DNA of 64,000 nucleotides, taken from assembly GCA_024403735.1 (NCBI GenBank), contig JAKSRG010000005.1:1-64000 (forward strand), in the 5' to 3' direction. The position numbers and the translations under genes are program-made. The stretch comes from Clostridia bacterium. Lineage in GTDB: Bacteria > Bacillota > Clostridia > Saccharofermentanales > Saccharofermentanaceae. This document shows positions 54,501 to 62,947 of this stretch, one piece after another; position 1 is the first letter of the stretch; each line of letters starts with the position of its first letter. The notes under the pieces are model-generated. The model ran no database searches and was not told the DNA's origin. It was given only the letters and a program-made list of their open reading frames with translations.

Positions 54501-55102
54501 TTAGCATCGCAAGAGCGACCCAACACAACATTGTAAAGTCTTTCTACAAAGAGATTTACATTAGCTGTCTTAGTGCAGTCTGTTCCTGCAATGTGATAAC
54601 CTTGAACAACTCCATAATTCTTGCAAATATTTGCAAATTCAGGTGAATTGGCAAAACCACAGAATATCATCTCTTTTCTAAATCCTAGATTAAGACTATT
54701 AACCCAGAAAGATAATCCGCTACTGTCAGGAGTTCTGCCAAAGAAAATCTCATATAAACATGTAACGTATTCTGTATTAGTAAGATTTCTATTCGTAAAT
54801 TCAGAACTAAAAATAAAACCATGAGCTGCTGAACAACCAGTCTCCTCACGATTAATAAGTCTTGATGTCCAATAATCAAGGCCTGATGCATCAGGAGTTC
54901 TACCAAGACAAACTTCATAAAGTCTTGTAACAAACTGCTCAATTGCATCCTTATCTACATTCACACTTGTATCAATTGTAGCTGATACTAAACTTTGTCC
55001 TTGAGCATTAACAACTTCACCTATGCTTAGAATAGGCATAGGGATAGAAGCGAACAATACAACTAGAGACAATACGAACGATAAAATCTTAGATTTTCTC
55101 AT
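51563..55102 (-). CDS. Secreted DUF4214-beta-helix protein with TPKPTA linker
   Basis: An 1179-residue secreted protein. Residues 1-34 are a signal peptide. Residues 52-163 and 182-293 hold four DUF4214 repeats in two pairs, each with the core LGRTPDASGLDYW, FGRTPDSSGLSFW, LGRSCDANGMAFW or MGRASDAQGKAFW. Residues 322-380 are a TPKPTA-type repeat linker. After a beta domain (385-500) a right-handed parallel beta-helix of the pectate lyase-like superfold runs to the C-terminus (many Asn- and Cys-rich turns such as FENCTMKS). DUF4214 is found in surface proteins tied to glycan or S-layer binding. It may bind or cleave a plant or surface polysaccharide. It has its own strong promoter and lies next to the rhamnose cluster. 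Confidence 0.87.
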   Translation of the reverse strand: MRKSKILSFVLSLVVLFASIPMPILSIGEVVNAQGQSLVSATIDTSVNVDKDAIEQFVTRLYEVCLGRTPDASGLDYWTSRLINREETGCSAAHGFIFSSEFTNRNLTNTEYVTCLYEIFFGRTPDSSGLSFWVNSLNLGFRKEMIFCGFANSPEFANICKNYGVVQGYHIAGTDCTKTANVNLFVERLYNVVLGRSCDANGMAFWTTQLVSHLQSGSEVAYGFVFSDEFKSQNLCNDHFTEVLYEAFMGRASDAQGKAFWVSSLENGTTREAVFNGFAKSPEFAGICRSYGIITGSINYNGKGTTTSGTCKLCASNSSVTTVPTATPKATATPKPTATPKPTATPNPTATPKPTATPKPTATPIVTATPAPTTVITPPPPNTDELFAMPYISTYYFNPKPSVGENIQIPLYLTDYNQSEYLYCDTSKTLDLIYEVDGVSHTINGVPLGDYTLTLGALSEGHHVFSVQVLDNSTGIKSQQLFNDLWVINPATYSITEEQTYYMSEQDLIDYGIRNDNSTDPNDCIATRDGINRLLADVKAAGYRKLVLLPGTYRINGEFVSYDQVTYISMPTEFTLDLNGSTIKLDTITNADKPSACIVKFSQCVDSHLINGTLEGDRFERQALGLETGYLGEMIMTVQMEGDKYCSLSNLTIMNTTGHTVGCGCVWGPRLMLTSFSRTVIIDGNEISKDNCSTSNMIDLTEIINWDPNEDYIYVGHPEGYRGIMGDSQYIYVTFYDANQGYIKTISGQQYRKIAIPSGAKYARVSLLGTNIATSGYDGTVSIYTKHFENYSEIVNVDFIDTRTTCMAPSAAISLLIENCTYTRCGNSITPLCVDFEDGAQECQDMYYRNNVVIENGAGTTCTVVSCFGYNHVIENCANHSVEIRGKVVGGVVRNMDPTSVTWFLGDHINSGYGRLSNCSTNNIRFLDTSNGAGCVRFAIKNCYINASWIQAVADKVTFDNCTFPTLTGCEASFRDCTISNANYVGSNMFFYGCIFKSLDGSANNITFISDTDKAAVRVFENYTFEGTTNLVGKISFHTGTFRYCDFDNVSICASTDVNASEVVFENCTMKSDAGNFLQIGPFAYSSGVVNVKFVNCEITHTGSNFIYMYAKPSDNSEISFEGCTITKSTGKLISWESGYNLTNLLSSISVEVKFKSTDVDMNLEIQNINTDKFKVVFE
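53982..54144 (-). repeat. Coding tandem repeat, TPKPTA hexapeptide linker
   Basis: About eight imperfect 18-base units encode TPKPTA-like hexapeptides (with TPNPTA, TPIVTA variants). It forms an extended, probably glycosylated, spacer between the DUF4214 and beta-helix regions and may change length by slippage. Confidence 0.85.
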
Positions 55103-55125
55103 AACATCCTCCTATATCTTTTGTG

Positions 55126-55155
55126 AATATAACGAGAATGTTGTTTTTTTGTCAA
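55126..55155 (-). promoter_or_regulatory. Strong predicted promoter of the DUF4214-beta-helix gene
   Basis: On the minus strand perfect TTGACA (55155-55150), 18-base spacer, TATATT (55131-55126), 24-29 bases from the start codon, with AGGAGG at 55113-55108. Confidence 0.7.
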
Positions 55156-55394
55156 TTTCAAACAGAGTGTTTTTTCTGTAAATTTTGAACAAATTGTTAA
55201 CAAGATTGATTTCTAAGCATATTTTTGCAATTTCAGCATCGTTTTCCTAGCATTCTTATAAAATATATTTAATTACTAAATTCACATCTCTATAAGAAAA
55301 TATAAGATTTTTGCTCTATAATTGCAAAATTCTTATGTTGCGCGCTGTGTTTTCGAGCAAATCAAAGCTTTCCAGTCAAAATACACTACAGATT

Positions 55395-55410
55395 TTTCAT
55401 TTGACGATAT
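55395..55410. repeat. Copy 2 of the 16-base intergenic repeat
   Basis: TTTCATTTGACGATAT, identical to 51512-51527; here about 290 bases upstream of the DUF4214 gene start. Confidence 0.5.
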
Positions 55411-55420
55411 ATAAATCTCC

Positions 55421-55449
55421 AAAAAAACAGCACCTCTATTGAGATGCTG
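55421..55449 (-). terminator. Terminator of the rhamnose cluster
   Basis: On the minus strand CAGCATCTC and GAGGTGCTG pair around a 4-base loop and are followed by seven T, 24 bases past the rmlC stop. Confidence 0.88.
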
Positions 55450-55473
55450 CATAAATCTTGTTTGTCCAATTAA

Positions 55474-56079
55474 TTAAAACTTAAAAGTTTCCTTAAGGCC
55501 TGCCCACTTCTGATCCTTATCGCTAAGGTTGAGAGGTGTTCCTTCTACTGTATATCCTTCAGCTGAAGCACTTCCATTATATGAACCTTCGAGCTTTGGC
55601 CATACAATACCAATCTCTGGATCATTCCATGCAAGTCCGCCCTCATCATTTGGATGATAGAAATCATCACACTTATAGCAGAATTCAGCTTCATCAGACA
55701 ATACGAGGAAACCATGAGCAAATCCACGTGGGATAAGGAACTGCTTCTTGTTCTCTTCTGTAAGTTCAACACCAAACCACTTACCATAAGTCTGTGAATT
55801 AGTTCTAAGATCTACAGCTACATCGAAAACAGAACCCTTAATAACTCTTACGAGCTTAGTCTGTGGGAAATTCTTCTGAAAGTGAAGGCCTCTCAAAACA
55901 CCCTTAACACTCATTGACTGATTATCCTGTACAAAAGTGATATCGATACCATTCTCTTCCATATCACGCTGACTATATGTCTCCATAAAATAACCACGAT
56001 TGTCACCGTGAACTGCAGGAGTGATAACACACAATCCTTCAATACCTGCTACATTCTTTTCTACTGTAATCTGACCCAT
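55474..56079 (-). CDS. rmlC: dTDP-4-dehydrorhamnose 3,5-epimerase
   Basis: A 201-residue cupin-fold epimerase (EC 5.1.3.13), third step to dTDP-L-rhamnose. It has the family features NRGYFMETYSQRDM, the catalytic His in GVLRGLHFQ, and FLIPRGFAHGFLVL. A tail of about 20 residues (LNLSDKDQKWAGL) is of the longer bacterial type. The frame is open to 56124, but the ATG at 56079 shares one base with the rmlD stop (TAATG) and has GGAGG ten bases upstream. Last gene of the cluster. Confidence 0.95.
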   Translation of the reverse strand: MGQITVEKNVAGIEGLCVITPAVHGDNRGYFMETYSQRDMEENGIDITFVQDNQSMSVKGVLRGLHFQKNFPQTKLVRVIKGSVFDVAVDLRTNSQTYGKWFGVELTEENKKQFLIPRGFAHGFLVLSDEAEFCYKCDDFYHPNDEGGLAWNDPEIGIVWPKLEGSYNGSASAEGYTVEGTPLNLSDKDQKWAGLKETFKF

Positions 56080-56993
56080 TATAATGAAGCCTCCTTTAAA
56101 TATCTTGCTACTGCATCCTGCCATGTTGGCAATGGCTTAAATCCATTCTCAACAAGCTTACTCTTTTCAAGTCTGCTGTTAAATGGTCTCTTAGCCTTAC
56201 TCAAACCGTACTCTGCAGTTGTTACCGGAATAACTTTTGTTGAAAGTCCATACTGCTTATAGAATTCAACACAGAAATCATACCATGAAATATAACCGCC
56301 CTCATTAGTTGCGTGATAATAACCATACTTATCTGTTTCAGCCATATCAATCAACAAGCGAGAAAGATCATATGTATATGTTGGAGTACCAATCTGGTCA
56401 TTAACTACACGAACCTCATCGTGTGTTTTACCAACATTGATCATTGTCTTAATGAAGTTCTTGCCGTTAAGACCGAATACCCATGCGATACGAACAATAT
56501 AATACTTCTCAAGGTTCTCGCTAACTGCAAGCTCACCATCAAGCTTTGTCTGGCCATAAACATTAAGAGGCTTATAATCCTTGCAGTCTGGCTCCCATGG
56601 CTTTTCTCCCTGGCCATCGAAAACATAATCTGTTGAAAGATAGATCATCTTAGCATCAATTGACTTTGCTGCAAGTGCAATGTTCTTTGTTCCGCCTGCA
56701 TTAACCTTCTTAACGAGTTCAACCTTATCGTCATCTTCTGCCATATCTACAGCTGTCCATGCAGCGCAATGAACAATGACTTCAGGGTTAATCTCTTTGA
56801 TAGTCTTATTTACAGCTTCCTCATCTGTAATATCAAGACATACGTATTCAGCCTTAGTAACAGCTGAATCATCATCAATACCTGCGTATTCAGGAGTAAT
56901 ATCTGAACCAATTCCTACATGACCACGCTTTGTTAACTCGTTAATAACATCGTGACCTAGCTGACCGTTAACACCAGTTACAAAAATCTTCAT
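56079..56993 (-). CDS. rmlD: dTDP-4-dehydrorhamnose reductase
   Basis: A 304-residue extended short-chain dehydrogenase (EC 1.1.1.133), final step to dTDP-L-rhamnose. Rossmann motif FVTGVNGQLGHDV at the N-terminus, then STDYVFDG, the active-site Tyr and Lys in YGQTKLDGE and VNDQIGTPTYT. It is coupled to rmlC and starts ten bases after the DUF4214-tailed membrane protein gene. GTGAGG gives the ribosome site. Confidence 0.95.
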   Translation of the reverse strand: MKIFVTGVNGQLGHDVINELTKRGHVGIGSDITPEYAGIDDDSAVTKAEYVCLDITDEEAVNKTIKEINPEVIVHCAAWTAVDMAEDDDKVELVKKVNAGGTKNIALAAKSIDAKMIYLSTDYVFDGQGEKPWEPDCKDYKPLNVYGQTKLDGELAVSENLEKYYIVRIAWVFGLNGKNFIKTMINVGKTHDEVRVVNDQIGTPTYTYDLSRLLIDMAETDKYGYYHATNEGGYISWYDFCVEFYKQYGLSTKVIPVTTAEYGLSKAKRPFNSRLEKSKLVENGFKPLPTWQDAVARYLKEASL

Positions 56994-57003
56994 TTGTTTT
57001 ACC

Positions 57004-59166
57004 TCACTTACTGATTAAACATTCATCAAAATTATAAAAATAATCCATCATTGCTGGAATAGATTTTTCTTCTCTATATTTCTCAACATAAACAAGCATA
57101 TCATCAAGTTCAGGTTTAGTAATCACATCATCATACAAATTATCATCGAAGAAAAGCTGATAAATTGTACTAACTACCGTATAGTCACTATAATTTCTTC
57201 CTGTGAACTCAACACTATCAAAGAACATTCTAGCAGCTGAACTATAAGAGACACTATCGTTTAGTTTTGCTCTCCAATCATATAATCCAATAATATCAGC
57301 ATTTCTACCAAGAATAACGCTGTATAAACGCTTGATTGGCTCAAGATCTCCAATAAACTCAACTTCATAGCCCTTCTTCTCGAATTGCTTTTTCGCCTTC
57401 TCTCCGCGGAAATAAACATACTCGTCTGGATCAATCTGAACAAAGTAGCTATCTGTAATATCATAGTTAAGAATAATCTTTTCTGGACCAAAATTACTGA
57501 TTAATAAATAATTCTCGTTTTTGTCCTCAGGAAAATCCATAACTGTAACATCTTTATCGTGAAGAATAAGTTTTACATGATTTGAATTTCTAGCAGTAGT
57601 ATACGCGTAAAATTTATCGATACCTAAATCATCAAAAAATCCATCATAGTTTAGTTCGACCGTAGTATCTAGATAGTTATAGACCTCATTGAAATAAGCA
57701 TCCATATTAAGAAGTCCAAAATTAATCAGAGCTACAATAATAGATACGACTAAAGCAATAGAAGTCTTAAGTGTGTTAAACAATACATAAAGTACAATTG
57801 CTATAAATAAAACTAAAAATACAGCAAACCACACCAAGTCTTTATAATCATTTATCAATCCAAAACGTGTAAGTATGGATGGATTATCAACTAAGAATAC
57901 AGAAAACTCACCGTAAACTTCTCTGTATGGAAAAATAACGATAAAGAACATTAAGACCGTAACAGCAATATGAAGTGCATTCGCCTCAATATATGCTAAT
58001 CTAAAATGTCTCTTGTCCTTATTAACAACTTTAACGAGCACATACAAAACTGATGGAACTACGATTGCACACAAAGCATCATGCTCAAAAATCTCGTTAA
58101 TCTTATATAAATTCTCATAGTCGAAATCAACTATAGAATACATTACCGCATCAACTAAAGATGAAATAATCAAAGTAGCTGAGAACATTACAACAAGCTT
58201 AGCAAAAAGATTATCTACCTTATCATGCTTCTTCAAAGCAGAAATAGCTAGGAATAGGCCCATAAACAAGAGGCCGATAGAATATGTTGAGAGTTCCCAA
58301 ATCTGTGCTGAGAAGATAGATAAAATATGATTTAAACTTTCTCCACTAAAATTGCGTAGTACATCAGGAAGGTACTTAAACGATGCAGCCAAGGATCCTC
58401 GAACATACATCACCTCGCCGTTATCGAAAGCCGGGTTCGAGAACAATCTAACTTCATAGATAATTCCGAATACAATAGCAGCTAAACTAATCAAAGAATA
58501 TAAAACAACCTGAGGAAGAGCCTTTCTGTTCTTCCAAAACTCCTTGATATACCTAAAAGCAATAAATACAACAACACAGATATATCGCCAATCAAACAAA
58601 GCCAAAGCAGCAGTAACAAGTGCAATCAATACAGAACAGCTACTCTTGTTCTTTTCACTCTCCATTTTCAAAAGGAATAACAAACTCCAAATCAAAAAGA
58701 ATAGATATGGAGTATATGAAAGTTCATCCACTCGCTCTGGGATCATAATTCCACCCAGAATTGAGAAACAGAAAACAACTACATTATTAGCTTTAGAAGA
58801 ATAACGCTTTAATGTTACACCTGCCAAAAAGCCAGACATTGCTCTGAAAAACGCCTGAACACCTAGTATAATCTGCCATGATAACAAGAAATTCTTATCT
58901 TGGAATTCAAGAAAACCCTTATAGATAATAGTAGCTAATAACGAGAACTTGGGAAGCTCTATATCGCCAACCCAACTACCACTACCGCCAATGACACTAT
59001 AGAATAGCTTGCTCATATCATCCACAATCATATTGTGGGAATCTGTATGAACGTTAATAAGTTCGGAAAATACAAAAATAATTATTGCAGCACAAAAAGC
59101 AACCAACGTTGAAAATTGGTTGCTTTTTGAAAAACTATCTGTATTCCTACTTAGTTTAGAACGCAT
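57004..59166 (-). CDS. Polytopic membrane protein with C-terminal DUF4214-like domain
   Basis: A 720-residue protein with about eleven transmembrane helices up to residue 470, including an early acidic extracellular loop (MIVDDMSKL) as in GT-C glycosyltransferases. A soluble region (about 480-590) follows, then residues 600-715 with LYSVILGRNADIIGLYDW and SVEFTGRNYSDYTVVSTIY, matching the DUF4214 repeat core found in the secreted protein at 51563-55102. It is inserted between rmlB and rmlD and overlaps the rmlB stop by one base. It likely takes part in making or displaying the rhamnose-containing polysaccharide; the catalytic role is inferred. Confidence 0.72.
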   Translation of the reverse strand: MRSKLSRNTDSFSKSNQFSTLVAFCAAIIIFVFSELINVHTDSHNMIVDDMSKLFYSVIGGSGSWVGDIELPKFSLLATIIYKGFLEFQDKNFLLSWQIILGVQAFFRAMSGFLAGVTLKRYSSKANNVVVFCFSILGGIMIPERVDELSYTPYLFFLIWSLLFLLKMESEKNKSSCSVLIALVTAALALFDWRYICVVVFIAFRYIKEFWKNRKALPQVVLYSLISLAAIVFGIIYEVRLFSNPAFDNGEVMYVRGSLAASFKYLPDVLRNFSGESLNHILSIFSAQIWELSTYSIGLLFMGLFLAISALKKHDKVDNLFAKLVVMFSATLIISSLVDAVMYSIVDFDYENLYKINEIFEHDALCAIVVPSVLYVLVKVVNKDKRHFRLAYIEANALHIAVTVLMFFIVIFPYREVYGEFSVFLVDNPSILTRFGLINDYKDLVWFAVFLVLFIAIVLYVLFNTLKTSIALVVSIIVALINFGLLNMDAYFNEVYNYLDTTVELNYDGFFDDLGIDKFYAYTTARNSNHVKLILHDKDVTVMDFPEDKNENYLLISNFGPEKIILNYDITDSYFVQIDPDEYVYFRGEKAKKQFEKKGYEVEFIGDLEPIKRLYSVILGRNADIIGLYDWRAKLNDSVSYSSAARMFFDSVEFTGRNYSDYTVVSTIYQLFFDDNLYDDVITKPELDDMLVYVEKYREEKSIPAMMDYFYNFDECLISK

Positions 59167-60185
59167 TATCTATTTCCGTACATCTTCTCGTAATAATTCA
59201 TGTATTCGCCACTAATAATTGTCTCCCACCAAGTCTTGTTGTTGAGATACCATTCAATTGTCTTATCGATACCATCAGCAAACTTTGTCTCAGGAAGCCA
59301 TCCAAGCTCATTGTGGATCTTTGTTGGATCGATTGCATATCTCATATCGTGACCCTTACGATCAGCTACATATGTAATCAATGACTCTGGCTTACCGAGC
59401 TTAGCGCAGATAAGCTTAACGATATCAATATTCTTCATCTCATTATGTCCACCAACATTGTAAACTTCACCAATCTTACCGTTGTGAATAATGAGATCGA
59501 TTGCCTTACAGTGATCTTCTACATAAAGCCAATCTCTAACATTCAAACCCTCACCATATACAGGAAGTGGCTTATCATTGAGTGCATTCGCAATCATAAG
59601 TGGAATAAGCTTCTCTGGGAAATGATATGGACCATAGTTATTTGAACATCTTGAAATAGTTACTGGGAGACCATATGTTCTGTAATAAGCCATAACAAGC
59701 AAGTCTGCACCAGCCTTTGAAGAAGAGTATGGTGAACTTGTATGAAGTGGTGTTGTCTCTGTAAAGAACAAGTCAGGTCTATCAAGTGGAAGATCTCCAT
59801 ATACTTCATCAGTTGATACCTGATGATATCTGATGTTTCCATACTTACGACAAGCATCCATCATTACCTGTGTACCAAGAATATTTGTCTTAAGGAAAAC
59901 CTCTGGGTTCTCAATTGATCTATCAACATGAGACTCAGCTGCAAAGTTTACTACTACATCTGGCTTCTCATCTTCGAAAATCTTATAGATTGCCTCTCTA
60001 TCGCAAATATCTGTCTTATAGAACTTGAAATTAGGATTCTTGAGTGCATCCTCCAAAGTAGAAAGATTACCTGCATATGTAAGTACATCTACACAGATTA
60101 CCTTGTAATCTGGATACTTATTAAGCATGTGATATACGAAATTTGAACCAATAAATCCTGCTCCACCTGTAACTAATACGTTCAT
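59166..60185 (-). CDS. rmlB: dTDP-glucose 4,6-dehydratase
   Basis: A 339-residue extended short-chain dehydrogenase (EC 4.2.1.46), second step to dTDP-L-rhamnose. N-terminal NAD motif VTGGAGFIGSNFV, then VNFAAESHVDRS, the catalytic STDEVYGDL, YSSSKAGAD (Tyr and Lys), and SRCSNNYGPYHFPEKLIP. Full length. GAGAGGAAAA precedes ATG, 19 bases after rmlA; the stop overlaps the start of the next gene. Confidence 0.97.
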   Translation of the reverse strand: MNVLVTGGAGFIGSNFVYHMLNKYPDYKVICVDVLTYAGNLSTLEDALKNPNFKFYKTDICDREAIYKIFEDEKPDVVVNFAAESHVDRSIENPEVFLKTNILGTQVMMDACRKYGNIRYHQVSTDEVYGDLPLDRPDLFFTETTPLHTSSPYSSSKAGADLLVMAYYRTYGLPVTISRCSNNYGPYHFPEKLIPLMIANALNDKPLPVYGEGLNVRDWLYVEDHCKAIDLIIHNGKIGEVYNVGGHNEMKNIDIVKLICAKLGKPESLITYVADRKGHDMRYAIDPTKIHNELGWLPETKFADGIDKTIEWYLNNKTWWETIISGEYMNYYEKMYGNR

Positions 60186-60204
60186 TCTTTTTTCCTCTCA
60201 AATA

Positions 60205-61092
60205 TCAATATTTAATCTTACCTTCAGCTACTGCCTTAAGGTGTTTACCATATGGGCTCTTACCATACTTCTCTGCTGAAACTAAAAGCTCTTCTGAAGT
60301 AATCCACTTATTAATGAAAGCGATTTCCTCTGGAGCTGAGATTGTAATAGACTGTCTCTCTTCAATCATCTTAACAAAGCTTGCAGCCTCAATGAGACTA
60401 TCCATTGTTCCTGTATCAAGCCAAGCAAAACCGCGACCTAACAACTGAACATCCAAAGCACCTTCCTTAAGGTACATCTCATTAAGAGTTGTAATCTCCA
60501 ACTCGCCGCGTGCTGATGGCTTAATGATGTTAGCCTTATCACTTACCTTTGCTGGATAGAAATACAATCCTGTAATTGCGTAATTACTCTTTGGAACAGC
60601 AGGCTTCTCCTCAACAGATACTACCTTATTGTTCTCATCAAATTCAACAACACCAAAACGCTCTGGGTCGTTTACATAATATCCAAATACTGTTGCTCGA
60701 TTATTCTCTTCAGCATTCTTAACAGCATTTCTAAGTGATGTGCCAAATCCATTTCCATAGAAAATGTTATCACCAAGAACCATTGCACATGCATCTTCAC
60801 CGATAAACTCTTCACCAAGGATAAATGCCTGAGCAAGTCCATCTGGAGAAGGCTGAACTTTGTATGATAGTTTAATTCCAAACTGAGATCCATCACCCAA
60901 CAAATTCTCAAATCTAGGAGTATCATCAGGAGTAGAAATAATAAGGATATCCTTAATACCTGCTAACATTAATGTGGATAGCGGATAATAGATCATAGGC
61001 TTATCGTATACAGGTAAAAGTTGCTTACTTGTTACCATTGTAAGAGGATAAAGACGTGTTCCTGAACCGCCAGCAAGGATTATTCCTTTCAT
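60205..61092 (-). CDS. rmlA: Glucose-1-phosphate thymidylyltransferase
   Basis: A 295-residue nucleotidyltransferase (EC 2.7.7.24), first step to dTDP-L-rhamnose. It has the signature [13 protein letters not shown], the sugar phosphate-binding [15 protein letters not shown], and [10 protein letters not shown] (metal Asp). The in-frame TTG at 61098 lies too near GAGG; the ATG at 61092 (spacing 8) is preferred. Full length compared with the 290-residue family norm. Confidence 0.96.
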   Translation of the reverse strand: MKGIILAGGSGTRLYPLTMVTSKQLLPVYDKPMIYYPLSTLMLAGIKDILIISTPDDTPRFENLLGDGSQFGIKLSYKVQPSPDGLAQAFILGEEFIGEDACAMVLGDNIFYGNGFGTSLRNAVKNAEENNRATVFGYYVNDPERFGVVEFDENNKVVSVEEKPAVPKSNYAITGLYFYPAKVSDKANIIKPSARGELEITTLNEMYLKEGALDVQLLGRGFAWLDTGTMDSLIEAASFVKMIEERQSITISAPEEIAFINKWITSEELLVSAEKYGKSPYGKHLKAVAEGKIKY

Positions 61093-61119
61093 TTTCAATA
61101 CCTCACTTATTCTTTATAC

Positions 61120-62913
61120 TTATTTAGTAATATATCCCAACTTATCAAAACATTCAAATAAATCCTCATCTTTTTCTGAAATAAGGATAGAATAGTCTTC
61201 ATTTCCTGTAACATAACGCATTCCAGGAATATCAATAAAGTCAGAATGAACAAAATATACAATGCCAGGATAAGAATCCACCGAGATAGGTTCATCATTC
61301 AAATAGAACGAAGTACAATCAATAGGATATACTTTTCTTGGACCTAATTCATACTGTAAAACAATACCTGCATATCTAATTGGATATCCATAACTATGAT
61401 CAGGCATTATAGCACAGACTGTAACGTTTTCATTGCTCTCAACCACATTGGCGATAATCTTAGCTTGTTCCTCAGCATTACTAATAATCTTCTTATCTTC
61501 ACCAACATACATATCATATGCAGTAAGTCCAGTATAGATCATAGATGCATTCAAAATCAGAGAAACAAATAATATCTTCGCACCAGTATTTTTAACCTTT
61601 GTAGATATCAATACAAACAACAATCCAACAATCAGTATTACAGTATTTCCGATGTAGATATCAATATCTTTTTCATTTACGAAATACGCAACGCCAACCG
61701 CATTACAAGGCGCTTGAAAATGAACTCCGAATCTATAGAAACTCAAAACAATTGCAATTGTTGAAAAAATCAAAATGCCTATGTGCGCTACCACTTCTTT
61801 TGACGATAGAGTTTTGGTAATCAAGTAAACAATACCAATCATCATAAAAGGTCCTAAAACATTATCTGTATATCTTCCATACACAAAGTGAGTTAGATTT
61901 CCTGGAATGATATAAAAGAATGCATTAACGCCAATTGTAAGAATCAAAGATACTACTAAGAAAATGCTTATTACTGCATCATCGCTTAGACGCTTATTCT
62001 TAATTGAATGGATAACTCTCTTAATAAGTCCAGATACTGCAATAGGAACAACAAAGAATGATGCAGCCATTACATAATAATACTTACCTAAAAACGAAAG
62101 TACTAAATCAAGAAATCCATTCCAAGTCAAAATATAACTAAACTTATTGGACTGGCTTGAAATGTCACTACCTAACGCACCTTCACCAGAAGACCAAACA
62201 TTAGCGATTACCTTTCCCTTACAAAAAGCTCCAACGACGTAGATTGCAGCCATTATCAAGAGCATTAAGATGAAATCTACTAACTTGATTTTTCTCTTTA
62301 TCAATAAAATGACTACTACTAAACAAGTTGCAATTAAAATACTTATAGTTCTTTGATGGATATAATATGAAACTGTTGCCGCAATAGCGAGTAGATACAC
62401 ACTAAATCTAGACCTAGTGTAAGTTATCTTTATAACAAGATAAACACACATGCAAAACAACATATAAAGGAAACACTCAGGCCATGTAAAATGTGCCTGA
62501 ACATAATTGGAACAAAATAATGTAGAAGTGAAAGCTATTAGTTGCGCCCTAGTATCAGAAAGCTTAGGAAACATATATTTACAGCTCTTCCACAAAAAGA
62601 GAAAAGCCATAACAAGCCAAACACCATTGAAAGCTAGCGCGATCTTGTAGGCAATACCCATACTTGGAGCAATGGCAACAATAACCGCAAGTAATACACC
62701 ATAACCAAAAGAATAATATGGAATCTTAGAAATGATCTCTCCCCAATTAAACCCATTCAAATATGATGCAGTAGCCCAATAGCCATATTCATCATTAAAT
62801 ACGAATGGCACACCTCTATCACCAATTCCAATCAATGGAATGGCAAAAAGAATTATTATACAAATGGCCAACATAATAATGTTGGTATTCATTTTTCTTC
62901 GCTTTAGTTGCAT
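61120..62913 (-). CDS. GT-C-like polytopic membrane protein, probable glycosyltransferase
   Basis: A 597-residue membrane protein with about twelve hydrophobic helices. Just after the first helix is FVFNDEYGYWATASYLNG, an acidic pair in the first external loop that resembles the catalytic site of GT-C enzymes using lipid-linked sugars. A C-terminal extracellular domain of about 130 residues follows (SNENVTVCAIMPDHSYG). It lies between the flippase and rmlA, so it likely adds sugars to, or modifies, the exported polysaccharide. No ribosome site is strong; the start at 62913 or ATG seven codons later are both possible. Confidence 0.7.
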   Translation of the reverse strand: MQLKRRKMNTNIIMLAICIIILFAIPLIGIGDRGVPFVFNDEYGYWATASYLNGFNWGEIISKIPYYSFGYGVLLAVIVAIAPSMGIAYKIALAFNGVWLVMAFLFLWKSCKYMFPKLSDTRAQLIAFTSTLFCSNYVQAHFTWPECFLYMLFCMCVYLVIKITYTRSRFSVYLLAIAATVSYYIHQRTISILIATCLVVVILLIKRKIKLVDFILMLLIMAAIYVVGAFCKGKVIANVWSSGEGALGSDISSQSNKFSYILTWNGFLDLVLSFLGKYYYVMAASFFVVPIAVSGLIKRVIHSIKNKRLSDDAVISIFLVVSLILTIGVNAFFYIIPGNLTHFVYGRYTDNVLGPFMMIGIVYLITKTLSSKEVVAHIGILIFSTIAIVLSFYRFGVHFQAPCNAVGVAYFVNEKDIDIYIGNTVILIVGLLFVLISTKVKNTGAKILFVSLILNASMIYTGLTAYDMYVGEDKKIISNAEEQAKIIANVVESNENVTVCAIMPDHSYGYPIRYAGIVLQYELGPRKVYPIDCTSFYLNDEPISVDSYPGIVYFVHSDFIDIPGMRYVTGNEDYSILISEKDEDLFECFDKLGYITK

Positions 62914-62947
62914 TATTCTAATCCCTATTTCATTTATGGCTTTGGTC

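Larger units (their letters stand above)
55103..55473. other. 371-base gap with promoter, repeat motifs and rmlC terminator
   Basis: Holds the promoter and AGGAGG site of the DUF4214 gene, a long AT-rich upstream region, TCGAAAACACAGCGC on the minus strand (about 55342-55356, shared with the region near 13945), copy 2 of the 16-base repeat, and the rmlC terminator. No gene was seen. Confidence 0.6.
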
